Assembly (NCBI GenBank): GCA_910579105.1
Contig: CAJTRT010000059.1
Span: 1-13,565, forward strand
Direction of reading: 5' to 3'
DNA length: 13,565 nt
Source of the DNA: an uncultured Muribaculaceae bacterium
GTDB taxonomy: Bacteria; Bacteroidota; Bacteroidia; Bacteroidales; Muribaculaceae
Shown piece after piece: positions 5,589 through 13,405 of this stretch. The notes under the pieces were generated by a model that ran no database searches, was not told the DNA's origin, and saw only the letters and a program-made list of their open reading frames with translations. Every line of letters begins with the position of its first letter. The stretch's first letter is position 1. A program made the position numbers and the translations under genes.

Positions 5589-6974
5589 TCAGGCCAGCTT
5601 TACGAGCTCGGGGACGTAGCCGCGGACGCGGCGGGACGACTCCTCGCCCGGAAGCGTCACCTCGGCGGCGCGGTCGGCGAAAACCATGGCCACCCGGTTG
5701 CCGGTCTCGTCGTCGGTCTTCGTGACCACGAGGATTTCGGCCTCCCCGAGCCGGTATCGGTCAAACTCAGCGCGCCCGCGCCACATGGCTGGGTTGTCGC
5801 GCCTGAACGTCATCGCGTCGCTAACGTAGTTGAACAGGCGGCGTTCGCGGTCGTCGTCGGCCTTGAGGTGGCCCGAGGTGCGGGAAGCGTTGTCAGGCTG
5901 GCCGCCGTCGCAGTCGCGCGACAGGTCGGCGAACTCGTCACCGTAGTACAGCGTCACAGGGCCGGGATATCCGGCGAGAATGGCGAAGCGCGTCATGAGG
6001 TTCACCTCGTCGCGGCCGTCATAAAAGCTGTCGGCGACCCTCACCCCGTCATGGTTGCTCAGAAACAGGTTCGGCAGCACGTCGTCAGGGGCGTAGCCGC
6101 GATCTGACGGCGACGAGTACACCCTTACCACGTCATCCCATCCGTTATCGAGGCCACCTGAGCCCTGGCCGTCCATCGCGCCGCTTATAAGCTGCTTGCC
6201 GTCGAAATCGAAAGCGCTTTTGAGCCCTCCGTCGCGGAACACACGCGAGCTGATGCCAGCGGCGTCGCTCCAATCCTCACCGACCATGTAGCCGAGTGTG
6301 CCCCAGGCCTTGCCTTCCCGCAGACGGCGGTCGCACAGCTCCCTGACCGCCTGCGAGATCTCGCACCAGTAGTTATGGCCTCCCTGGCACAGTTGGTAGG
6401 CCTGGTCGAAGCGCCATCCGTCGATATCGAACCGGTCGATCCAGTATGTGGCGACCTCCTTGAAGTATTCGAGCGATTCGGGATACTTGACGTTACCGGT
6501 TCCGCCGTCCTCGCCGCGGTCGCTCAGCGACGGAGTGGAATCAATCGCGTGGCCCGACGGTGAGGGGCGGCTGACACCGCCGTGGTGGCCGAACACCCCG
6601 TCGAGGAACACATACAGGCCGCGGTCGTGGGCTTTATCGACAAGCTCCCTGAGATCGTCCTCCGTGCCGAAGTGCGGGTCGATCTTGAAATAGTCGCTGG
6701 CGAAATACCCCGTGGCGCGCAGCTTCTCGCCGCCGTCGGCTTCCGAGCTGTCGAAGATCGGGGTGAGCCATATCGCCGTGGCCCCGGTACGGGCTATGTG
6801 GTCGAGAGCGTCAATAACGCCCCTGAGGTTCCCGTCCTTACGTTCTCCCTCAGGGCCCCAGAGCTTGTCGTAACCTTCGGCCCCGCCCTCTCCGTGGAGG
6901 AACGACCCGACCATGACCTGATAGATTGTGAGCGAACGCCAGTCGCGCTCCGGCAATTTCTGTTTCGTTTCCAT
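5589..6974 (-). CDS. GH13 alpha-amylase-family glycoside hydrolase, cytoplasmic
   Basis: 461 aa from ATG 6974; a TTG nine nt upstream also keeps the frame but is less likely. It is a TIM-barrel GH13 enzyme acting on alpha-glucans or malto-oligosaccharides. The four conserved regions are visible: DGVFGHH (125-131), DGWRFDQ (185-191, nucleophile D190, R188), GED (232-234, acid/base E233) and SNHD (306-309, stabiliser D309). Region I has Gly where most members have Asn (DxxxNH). There is no signal peptide or lipobox, so it should work inside the cell. A C-terminal part of about 80 aa with little aromatic content probably forms the usual beta-sandwich domain C. It stands alone, with no SusC/D, regulator or other saccharide genes nearby. 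The exact GH13 subfamily and specificity cannot be read from sequence. Confidence 0.88.
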   Translation of the reverse strand: METKQKLPERDWRSLTIYQVMVGSFLHGEGGAEGYDKLWGPEGERKDGNLRGVIDALDHIARTGATAIWLTPIFDSSEADGGEKLRATGYFASDYFKIDPHFGTEDDLRELVDKAHDRGLYVFLDGVFGHHGGVSRPSPSGHAIDSTPSLSDRGEDGGTGNVKYPESLEYFKEVATYWIDRFDIDGWRFDQAYQLCQGGHNYWCEISQAVRELCDRRLREGKAWGTLGYMVGEDWSDAAGISSRVFRDGGLKSAFDFDGKQLISGAMDGQGSGGLDNGWDDVVRVYSSPSDRGYAPDDVLPNLFLSNHDGVRVADSFYDGRDEVNLMTRFAILAGYPGPVTLYYGDEFADLSRDCDGGQPDNASRTSGHLKADDDRERRLFNYVSDAMTFRRDNPAMWRGRAEFDRYRLGEAEILVVTKTDDETGNRVAMVFADRAAEVTLPGEESSRRVRGYVPELVKLA

Positions 6975-7161
6975 AGTGATCAAGATTAATTTACGGAGTT
7001 AGACATTTATATTTATCCTAAACCGCGCCGACGCCGGAGTTGTTCATGGACGGCCCCGGCGGCCGGCCCCGGAATTACAGGCGCCGAGGCGGAGATAAAT
7101 TTTGAGGAGGAACGGATTTTTGCTAATTTTGCGGCAGGAAAACAATTTAGCTGCAACATAA
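6975..7161. other. intergenic region between the divergent GH13 and aspS genes
   Basis: 187 nt. The GH13 side is AT-rich with a possible minus-strand -7 box TAATCTTG (6988-6981, one mismatch) so close to ATG 6974 that the transcript would be nearly leaderless. The middle is very GC-rich with CGGCCCCGG twice (7051-7059 and 7064-7072). The aspS promoter occupies the right part. Confidence 0.5.
7101..7131 (+). promoter_or_regulatory. aspS operon promoter
   Basis: TTTG (7101-7104), 19 nt, then TAATTTTG (7124-7131): a full match to the Bacteroidetes primary sigma consensus. Predicted start near 7138, about 24 nt ahead of the aspS ATG. It is the only promoter I see for the four-gene unit up to 11517. 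Confidence 0.8.
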
Positions 7162-8925
7162 ATGTACAGGACCAATACTTGCGGAGAGCTCAGGCTGTCC
7201 GACGCCGGCCGCGAGGTGACACTCGCCGGCTGGGTTCAGCGTGTTCGCAAGATGGGGGGCATGACGTTCGTCGACCTCCGCGACCGCTACGGCATCACCC
7301 AGGTGGTGTTCAACAACTCCGACAACGCCGAGCTCTGCGAGGCCGCCAACCACCTCGGCCGCGAGTTCGTGGCCAGGATAACGGGCACGGTGCGCGAGCG
7401 CGAGGCCAAGAACCCCAACATCCCCACCGGCGACATCGAGCTGATCGCCGCGAAACTCGAAGTGCTCAACCGCTCCGAAATCCCCCCCTTCACAATCGAG
7501 GAGGAGACCGACGGCGGCGACGACCTGCGAATGAAGTTCCGCTACCTCGACCTGCGCCGCCCCAACGTGCGCCGCAACCTCGAGCTGCGCCACCGCATGA
7601 CCATGGAGGTGCGCCGCTATCTCGACTCCAAGGGGTTCCTCGAGATCGAGACCCCGATGCTCGTAGGCTCCACCCCCGAGGGCGCGCGCGACTTCGTGGT
7701 GCCCTCGCGCATGAACCCGGGCCAGTTCTACGCCCTGCCCCAGTCGCCACAGACGCTCAAACAGCTCCTGATGGTGTCGGGCATGGACCGCTACTTCCAG
7801 ATTGTCAAGTGTTTCCGCGACGAGGACCTGCGCGCCGACCGCCAGCCGGAATTCACGCAGATCGACTGCGAGATGAGTTTCGTCGAGCAGGACGACATCA
7901 TAAACCTTTTCGAGGGGATGGCCAAGCACCTATTCAAGGAACTCCGCGGAGTGGAGCTGGCAGAGCCGTTCGTCCGCATGCCCTGGGCCGAGGCCATGAG
8001 GCTCTACGGCTCCGACAAGCCAGACCTGCGCTTCGGAATGACGTTCGTCGAGCTGATGGACATCCTCAAAGGGCACGGTTTCTCCGTGTTCGACGACGCC
8101 GCGTACATCGGCGGCATCTGCGCCAAGGGAGCCGCTTCCTACACCCGCAAGCAGCTCGACCAGCTGACCGACTTCGTCAAGCGCCCTCAGATAGGAGCCA
8201 AGGGGATGGTATACGCCCGCGTCGAGGCCGACGGCAACGTCAAGTCGTCGGTTGACAAGTTCTACACCCAGGAGACCCTCCAGAAGCTCCGCGAGGCAAT
8301 GGGAGCCGAGCCGGGCGACCTGATCCTCATCCTATCGGGCGACGACGCGATGAAGACGCGCAAGCAGCTCTGCGAGCTCCGCCTGGAGATGGGCAACCGC
8401 CTCGGGCTGCGCGACAAGAACAAGTTCGCCTGCCTCTGGGTGGTCGACTTCCCGATGTTTGAGTGGAGCGACGAGGAGCAGCGCCTCATGGCCATGCACC
8501 ACCCCTTCACCCACCCCAAGGACGAGGATATCGCCCTGCTCGACACCGATCCCGCAGCCGTGCGCGCCGATGCCTACGACATGGTGGTCAACGGCGTGGA
8601 GGTCGGCGGCGGCTCGATCCGAATCCACGACTCCGCCCTTCAGGCCAAGATGTTTGAAATCCTCGGCTTCACGTCCGAGAAGGCCCAGGAGCAGTTCGGC
8701 TTCCTGATGAACGCCTTCAAGTTCGGCGCACCCCCCCACGGAGGCCTCGCCTACGGCCTCGACCGCTGGGTGAGCCTCTTCGCAGGCCTCGACAGCATCC
8801 GCGACTGCATCGCCTTCCCCAAGAACAACTCCGGCCGCGACGTCATGCTCGACGCCCCCGCCGCGCTCGACCAGAAACAGCTCGACGAGCTGCAGCTCGC
8901 CCTCGACCCCAAAGACAAGGAATGA
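7162..8925 (+). CDS. aspS: aspartate-tRNA ligase
   Basis: 587 aa, the usual bacterial length. Class II synthetase charging tRNA-Asp in the cytoplasm. The N-terminal OB-fold anticodon domain starts GWVQRVRKMGGMTFVDLRDR (23-42); the catalytic core has TPEGARDFVVPSR (171-183), motif 2 FRDEDLRADRQPEF (218-231) and motif 3 GGLAYGLDRW (527-536). The bacterial GAD insertion lies between motifs 2 and 3. The residue matching E. coli L30, which helps separate discriminating (Leu) from non-discriminating (His) enzymes, is Met31 here, so this cannot be told from sequence. The ATG follows a strong promoter. It is the first gene of the unit, and its stop overlaps the next start (ATGA). Confidence 0.98.
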   Translation: MYRTNTCGELRLSDAGREVTLAGWVQRVRKMGGMTFVDLRDRYGITQVVFNNSDNAELCEAANHLGREFVARITGTVREREAKNPNIPTGDIELIAAKLEVLNRSEIPPFTIEEETDGGDDLRMKFRYLDLRRPNVRRNLELRHRMTMEVRRYLDSKGFLEIETPMLVGSTPEGARDFVVPSRMNPGQFYALPQSPQTLKQLLMVSGMDRYFQIVKCFRDEDLRADRQPEFTQIDCEMSFVEQDDIINLFEGMAKHLFKELRGVELAEPFVRMPWAEAMRLYGSDKPDLRFGMTFVELMDILKGHGFSVFDDAAYIGGICAKGAASYTRKQLDQLTDFVKRPQIGAKGMVYARVEADGNVKSSVDKFYTQETLQKLREAMGAEPGDLILILSGDDAMKTRKQLCELRLEMGNRLGLRDKNKFACLWVVDFPMFEWSDEEQRLMAMHHPFTHPKDEDIALLDTDPAAVRADAYDMVVNGVEVGGGSIRIHDSALQAKMFEILGFTSEKAQEQFGFLMNAFKFGAPPHGGLAYGLDRWVSLFAGLDSIRDCIAFPKNNSGRDVMLDAPAALDQKQLDELQLALDPKDKE

Positions 8926-9710
8926 GCGCGCCCGTCGTCACCAACCGGCAGATCGTTGAAGCGATAGAGGAGTTCGCTCCCCTGTCGCTTCAGGAAAGCT
9001 GGGATAATTCCGGCTGGCAGGTCGGCGACCCCGGCGCCGAGTGCCGCGGCGTGCTGCTGTGCGTCGACCTCACCCCCGCGGTGATTGAAGAAGCCGCCGC
9101 CCGCGGCTGCGACCTGGTAATCACCCACCACCCCCTGATATTCCGCGGCGTAAAGAGCCTCGTCGGGCGCGACCGCGTGACGGAGTGCCTCACCGGGGCT
9201 GTCCGCCGCGGCATCACCGTCTATTCCAGCCACACCTCGGCCGACTGCGCCCCCGCCGGGGTGTCGGCAGAGATGGCCCGCATACTCGGTCTTACCGACG
9301 TAGCCACGCTCGACGGGAACTCCGGCCTCGGAGCCGTCGGCGACCTCCCCTCACCGATGCCCTGGGACGCTTTCGCCCGCAAAGTGAAAGAAACCTTCGG
9401 CTGCGCCTCGCTACGACTGTCGCGGCCGGCAGACCCAAGTTGGGCGATCACCCGCGTGGCACTCTGCGGAGGCGCCGGTGGCGATCTCATCGACCGCGCG
9501 ATAGAAACAGGAGCGCAGGCCTACGTCACCGCCGACTGCAAGCACAATCTGTTTCTCGACCGCCGGGAAGAGATTCTGCTGCTCGACGCGGGGCATTTCG
9601 AGACCGAGCGATGCACAAAAGCCCTTTTTCATCGCGTAATTAGCGAAAAATTCCCTAACTTCGCGGTTTGGGAATCAGAGGCTGAGGAAAACCCGGTGCT
9701 TTACTTCTGA
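8922..9710 (+). CDS. Nif3-like dinuclear metal center protein
   Basis: 262 aa. The family (NIF3, E. coli YbgI, 'GTP cyclohydrolase 1 type 2 homolog') forms hexamers holding two metal ions per subunit; the cellular function is not settled. Visible: SWDNSGWQVGD (26-36), the metal ligands ITHHPLIF (H69, H70), SHTSAD (H104, D108) and the C-terminal DAGHFETE (H225, E229). It is the short form: it lacks the roughly 100-aa middle insertion found in many homologues of about 365 aa. The start ATG overlaps the aspS stop in ATGA, so translation is probably coupled. The neighbouring zinc-ribbon gene is a usual partner of Nif3 genes. Confidence 0.93.
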   Translation: MSAPVVTNRQIVEAIEEFAPLSLQESWDNSGWQVGDPGAECRGVLLCVDLTPAVIEEAAARGCDLVITHHPLIFRGVKSLVGRDRVTECLTGAVRRGITVYSSHTSADCAPAGVSAEMARILGLTDVATLDGNSGLGAVGDLPSPMPWDAFARKVKETFGCASLRLSRPADPSWAITRVALCGGAGGDLIDRAIETGAQAYVTADCKHNLFLDRREEILLLDAGHFETERCTKALFHRVISEKFPNFAVWESEAEENPVLYF

Positions 9711-9765
9711 AAGCGCCGCGTCTCCCTCGCCCCGCGACCAGTGCTATTTCATACCGTTACCATAT

Positions 9766-10542
9766 ATGGCCACAGAAAAGAAGAAATCCGATAACCTCTC
9801 GGTTGAGAGCCGCCTGGAATCGCTCTACAAGCTCCAGACTGTCCTCAGCGAAATCGACCGTATCAAAACCATCCGCGGAGAGCTCCCGCTCGAAGTGAAG
9901 GACCTGGAGGACAACCTCGAGGGTCTCAAGACACGCATCGCCAACTACGAGGCCGAGATCGAGCAGCTCAAGGAGAAGCTCGCCCAGGAGAAGGTGAAAG
10001 CCCAGGACTCCCAGGCAAAGATCGCCCGCTACAAGGAGCAGCTCGACAACGTGCGCAACAACCGCGAGTTCGACCTCCTTTCAAAGGAAGTAGAGTTCCA
10101 GACCCTCGAGATCGAGCTTTGCGAGAAGCACCAGGGAGAGTACGCCCGAATGATCGAAAGCAAGACACGCGACATCGAGGCCACCCGCGAGAAACTCGGC
10201 GACCACGAGCACGTACTGGCCGAGAAGAAGGCCGAGCTTGAGGAAATCGTCAGCGAGACCCGCCAGGACGAGGAACGACTCCGCGAGCAGGCCAAGAACC
10301 TCGAGACGCAAATCGACGAGCGCACGCTCACCGCTTTCAAGCGCATCCGCAAGAACGCCCGCAACGGCCTCGGAGTGGTCTACATCCAGCGCAACGCCTG
10401 CGGCGGCTGCTTCAACCGCATCCCGCCCCAGCGCCAGCTCGAGATCAAGATGAGGAAGAAAATCCTCGTCTGCGAATACTGCGGCCGAATCCTCATCGAC
10501 CCCGAAATCGCCGGAATCACCGAGGAAGCCCCCGCCAAATAA
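9766..10542 (+). CDS. coiled-coil protein with C4 zinc ribbon (COG1579)
   Basis: 258 aa, ATG 9766. Residues 10-185 are almost all charged, with a heptad-like Leu/Ile pattern, forming a long antiparallel coiled coil. They are followed by a C-terminal zinc ribbon with CGGC (C212, C215) and CEYC (C236, C239). The family includes H. pylori HP0958 (FlgZ/RpoN chaperone) and CdsZ-like proteins that bind nucleic acid or protein partners; in Bacteroidales its role is unknown. It follows the Nif3 gene by 55 nt, a recurrent pair in this phylum, and is transcribed in the aspS unit. There is no membrane segment or signal. Confidence 0.93.
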   Translation: MATEKKKSDNLSVESRLESLYKLQTVLSEIDRIKTIRGELPLEVKDLEDNLEGLKTRIANYEAEIEQLKEKLAQEKVKAQDSQAKIARYKEQLDNVRNNREFDLLSKEVEFQTLEIELCEKHQGEYARMIESKTRDIEATREKLGDHEHVLAEKKAELEEIVSETRQDEERLREQAKNLETQIDERTLTAFKRIRKNARNGLGVVYIQRNACGGCFNRIPPQRQLEIKMRKKILVCEYCGRILIDPEIAGITEEAPAK

Positions 10543-10593
10543 GCGCGGTTCCCAGCGTATTCCGCGAAAACCAACGCCAAGGACAGGAAACAG

Positions 10594-11517
10594 GTGGTTA
10601 CGGAACTCGACCGGCTAACGCTGCCGAAAGGTGTCGCCAACTGCCACGCTTTCAACTCGGCCGACTTCGCCTCACTCAACGGGGCGAAAGCCGACCGCGT
10701 GTCTTTCCTGGCCGTAGGAGATAAAAAACCGAAACTATGGCTGACCGCCGGTCTCCGCGACGGAGAGTGGCGGTCGCCCTTTTCCGCCCCGTTCGGAGGA
10801 TGGACGGGGATGCCAGACGTCTCGCAGCGAGCCATGTGCGAAGCCGCCCGCGACCTGCGCCTATGGGCCGAAGAGCGCCGCCAGCCCCTCCGCATCGGCC
10901 TCCCCCCGTTAGCTTACGACGAGACATTCCTCACCAAGAGCCTCTACGCCCTCAGCCGCGAGGGGCGCGTGGAGCTGCTCCAGCCCGACTACTATTTCCT
11001 CCTCTCCGACTTCTCCGACTACGACGCGCGCATCAGTTCCGCCGCACGCAACAAGCTCGCTAACGCCCGGCGCCACCCGTTCAGCTTCGAGGCCTTCCCC
11101 AAGACCGGCCCAGAGGCGCTGGCCCGCGCCTACGCCGTCATCGAGCGCAACCGGGCCGAACGCGGTTACCCCCTTGCCATGAGCCTCGACGCCGTGATCG
11201 CCACGCGCCGCGTCATAAAGATGGATGCGTTCCTGCTCACCCTCGACGGCCGCGACTGCGCCGCCGCCCTCGTGTTCCGCGTCCTCCCCGACGTCGGGCT
11301 GATCGTCTACTGGGGCAACACCGCCGACAGCAACGAAGTCCGCGCCATGAACATGCTGGCCTACAAAGTCTTCGGACACTACCACGCCGAAGGCCGCCTC
11401 CGCCTCCTCGACATCGGCCCCGCCGACCTCGACGGCGCCCCCAACCTCGGCCTCATGGAGTTCAAGGAAGCCATCGGCTGCCGCGTCACCCCCCGCGCCA
11501 CCTTCCTCCTGGATTAA
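10594..11517 (+). CDS. GNAT/FemAB-like acyltransferase, function unknown
   Basis: 307 aa. The C-terminal half resembles the acetyltransferase fold of the FemAB/BioF2-like group: SSAARNKLANARR (148-160), YAVIERNRAERGYP (180-193), a strand FLLTLDGRDCAAALVFRV (213-230), and a long final helix region ending in LMEFKEAIGCRV (287-298). The N-terminal half is a degenerate copy-like domain without clear motifs. The start is GTG 10594, because no ATG or TTG lies between the in-frame stop of the upstream gene (10540) and this point. The upstream gene and this one share a frame, separated by one TAA and 17 sense codons. It is the last gene of the unit. A perfect 14-bp palindrome CTGGATT/AATCCAG (11509-11522) spans its stop codon. 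Confidence 0.78.
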   Translation: MVTELDRLTLPKGVANCHAFNSADFASLNGAKADRVSFLAVGDKKPKLWLTAGLRDGEWRSPFSAPFGGWTGMPDVSQRAMCEAARDLRLWAEERRQPLRIGLPPLAYDETFLTKSLYALSREGRVELLQPDYYFLLSDFSDYDARISSAARNKLANARRHPFSFEAFPKTGPEALARAYAVIERNRAERGYPLAMSLDAVIATRRVIKMDAFLLTLDGRDCAAALVFRVLPDVGLIVYWGNTADSNEVRAMNMLAYKVFGHYHAEGRLRLLDIGPADLDGAPNLGLMEFKEAIGCRVTPRATFLLD

Positions 11518-11571
11518 TCCAGAGTCTACCGCAATCCAGCCAAACCACCACGGCAGCCTTGCCCGTTACCG

Positions 11572-11579
11572 CAAAGTTA
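11572..11579 (-). promoter_or_regulatory. possible leftward -7 promoter element without a gene
   Basis: On the minus strand TAACTTTG fits TAnnTTTG exactly and continues GCGG, a common promoter context in this phylum. No TTTG box is seen upstream. The nearest minus-strand gene to the left is more than 4 kb away, so it is either an orphan, an antisense promoter, or chance. Confidence 0.3.
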
Positions 11580-11679
11580 GCGCTCCGCCCCGTACATCCG
11601 TATGCGATAGTGCGACATATCAACCACCTGCTCTCGTAGAAACACAGCGTCATCCGGCGTATGTCAAAAGAATAATTCG

Positions 11680-11687
11680 TATCTTTG
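11680..11687 (+). promoter_or_regulatory. -7 promoter element for the AlbA_2/HATPase gene
   Basis: TATCTTTG fits TAnnTTTG exactly; no TTTG box is seen upstream. It gives a leader of about 90 nt to ATG 11786. The rest of 11518-11785 shows no gene, terminator or structured RNA that I can recognise. Confidence 0.5.
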
Positions 11688-11785
11688 CGAATATCAACAA
11701 AGCACTGACCGCATTGCCGCTTAATCGCCTGTTGGTCGAACAGTAGCTTTAATGATCACTCTTTCACAACATCGCCCATTCAAAC

Positions 11786-13258
11786 ATGACGACAGCAGAA
11801 GAAATAAGAGATTTATTAGCCGATATTGAGAGTGACCGGGTAGAACGCACCATCTCGACTACGAACACCGATAAATTCGGTCAAGCCATATGTGCTTTCG
11901 CAAACGATCTTCCTAATCACGGGCTACCGGGTTATCTTATAATTGGGGCTGATGATAAAACCGGGGCAGTGAACGGCGATGTCAGAATAACAGATCAATT
12001 GTTGCAGAACCTGGGTGGCATCAAGACTGACGGCAAACTGCAACCCCAGGTGTCAATGACCGTGTCCAAAATTCCATTGCCGGAAGGAGATGTGGCGGTA
12101 GTAAAAGTGCAACCTTGTCAATTTACCCCCGTAAGATACGAAGGACGCATCTGGATTAGGAATGGTCCGCGCAAATGTATCGCAAGTGAGGAAGATGAAA
12201 GGCTATTGTTAGAAAAAAGAACCAGCCGGATGCTCACATTTGACGCGTTGCCATGTCTCGATTCAACCATTGATGACTTGGACCTGGATGCGTTCAAACA
12301 ACAATATCTCCCCAAAGCATTTCCCGAAGAAGTTCTGAACGCTGAAAGACGCAGCGTGGAGCGACAGTTGGAGGCTTTAAATTTCTTCTCCACCCGCCAT
12401 AATTGTCCGACATATGCCGGTATCATTATGTTTGGCCGAAATCCCGAAAAATTCATGCCCGGATGTTACGTCCAATATGTACGATTCGATGGGCTGAACC
12501 GAGCCGGCCAAATCAAAAATGAGTACAAATTTTCCGGCAACCTGGTTAAAATTCTTTCCCAACTTGACACGTTTGTTGATGCCACCATCACAAATCGGCG
12601 CCCTATCCCGGTATCAGCCCTCCGGGAAGAAGTAAAAGTAGATTATCCACATTGGGCGACGCGTGAGCTTTTGATGAACGCCATATGCCATCGCGACTAC
12701 GAAGGCAACGGTCCCGTGCAGTTTTACCAGTACGATGACCGTATCGAGATTATGAATCCGGGCGGTCTGTATGGAAAAGCCACACCTGAAAATTTCCCAT
12801 ATGTGAACGATTACCGCAACGGCATTGTTGCGGAAGGAATGAAAGTGCTTGGTTTTGTCAATCGTTATAGCCGGGGAGTGCAAACAGTTCAAGAGGAACT
12901 CAAAAACAACGGAAACGGCGAAGCTGAATTCAAACTACACTTAGGCACAGCTTTCCTTGTAATCGAAAAGGCCGGCAATCTGACGCCCAACATCTCAGAG
13001 TCAATGAAGAAAGGCCGAAGAAAGACCGAAGAAAGACCGAAGAAAGACCAAAGAAAGACCGAAGAAAGACCAAAGAAAGAGCTTGAAGAAGTGCTATCCC
13101 TTATCCGGGAAAATCCGAACATAACGTATCAGAATCTCATGACCTCGTTGCACATCAAGAATTCAGCAATTTACGAACGTGTCAAAAAATTGAAAAGCAT
13201 GGGCTTGCTCAAGCGTGTAGGCGGTCGCTCTTCCGGCAAATGGGTTATAATCGAATAA
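11786..13258 (+). CDS. AlbA_2 / HATPase_c_4 / winged-helix putative transcriptional regulator
   Basis: 490 aa. The N-terminal AlbA_2 (Schlafen-type) domain covers about 8-150 (ESDRVER, QAICAFANDLPNHGLPGYLIIG, RYEGRIWIRNG). A GHKL ATPase-like domain follows: RELLMNAICHRDY (293-305, N-box-like), DDRIEIMNPGGL (317-328) and NRYSRGVQ (359-366). A basic repeat linker (about 408-431, KTEERPKK twice) leads to a C-terminal winged helix (432-490: VLSLIRENPNITYQNLMTSL, IYERVKKLKSMGLLKRVGG). Such proteins are usually called putative transcriptional regulators or ATP-binding proteins; some occur in defence or mobile regions, and the role of this one is unknown. Composition is AT-richer than the core genes to its left, suggesting transfer. 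The linker is encoded by an 11-nt tandem repeat. Confidence 0.88.
   Translation: MTTAEEIRDLLADIESDRVERTISTTNTDKFGQAICAFANDLPNHGLPGYLIIGADDKTGAVNGDVRITDQLLQNLGGIKTDGKLQPQVSMTVSKIPLPEGDVAVVKVQPCQFTPVRYEGRIWIRNGPRKCIASEEDERLLLEKRTSRMLTFDALPCLDSTIDDLDLDAFKQQYLPKAFPEEVLNAERRSVERQLEALNFFSTRHNCPTYAGIIMFGRNPEKFMPGCYVQYVRFDGLNRAGQIKNEYKFSGNLVKILSQLDTFVDATITNRRPIPVSALREEVKVDYPHWATRELLMNAICHRDYEGNGPVQFYQYDDRIEIMNPGGLYGKATPENFPYVNDYRNGIVAEGMKVLGFVNRYSRGVQTVQEELKNNGNGEAEFKLHLGTAFLVIEKAGNLTPNISESMKKGRRKTEERPKKDQRKTEERPKKELEEVLSLIRENPNITYQNLMTSLHIKNSAIYERVKKLKSMGLLKRVGGRSSGKWVIIE
13010..13075 (+). repeat. 11-nt tandem repeat, six copies, inside the AlbA_2/HATPase gene
   Basis: Units AAAGRCCRAAG at 13010, 13021, 13032, 13043, 13054 and 13065. 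Unit 1 has GGCC; units 4 and 6 have CCAAAG instead of CCGAAG; the others are identical. A degenerate seventh unit follows. Three units make 33 nt, giving the 11-residue peptide period (RRKTEERPKKD, QRKTEERPKKE). All three frames are open through the repeat, but beyond it the +1 frame stops at 13122 and the +2 frame at 13084. Confidence 0.9.
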
Positions 13259-13310
13259 TCTTGCCCGCAGACAAAACGGTCGGCCAAGCCACCCATATAA
13301 CGATCGAGGG

Positions 13311-13370
13311 AACAGTCTACGCAGAGACCTTTTTTACGAAAACAGTCCCCACAGAGACCATTTCGCAAAA
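13311..13370. repeat. two adjoining 30-bp imperfect direct repeats
   Basis: 13311-13340 and 13341-13370 share AACAGTC and CAGAGACC in register and match at 21 of 30 positions by eye. They lie about 50 nt after the stop of the AlbA_2/HATPase gene. Function unknown; they could be a regulator-binding site or extragenic repeat. Confidence 0.6.
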
Positions 13371-13384
13371 ATGGAACTTACAGA

Positions 13385-13405
13385 AATCATTTTGCCAAAA
13401 TGATT
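13385..13405. promoter_or_regulatory. perfect 10-bp-arm palindrome, operator-like
   Basis: AATCATTTTG (13385-13394), one central C, CAAAATGATT (13396-13405). A one-base centre suits a dimeric protein-binding site better than an RNA hairpin, and there is no T-run after it. It may belong to a gene beyond the right edge. A terminator for the AlbA_2/HATPase gene is less likely. Confidence 0.45.

Noticed and set aside
7179..8255. 358-aa open frame inside aspS in another frame.
   Set aside because: Arg/Pro/Ala-rich shadow of the aspS frame, with no domain.
13010..13075. A CRISPR-like or mini-repeat array.
   Set aside because: The units are contiguous 11-mers without spacers and lie within an open gene; it is a coding tandem repeat.
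13171..13368. 65-aa minus-strand frame with CxxC pairs (GLCGDCFRKKGLCVDC), resembling a small zinc-binding protein.
   Set aside because: The repeated CxxC words come directly from the 30-bp DNA repeat, the frame overlaps the 3' end of the regulator gene antisense, and no promoter is seen.
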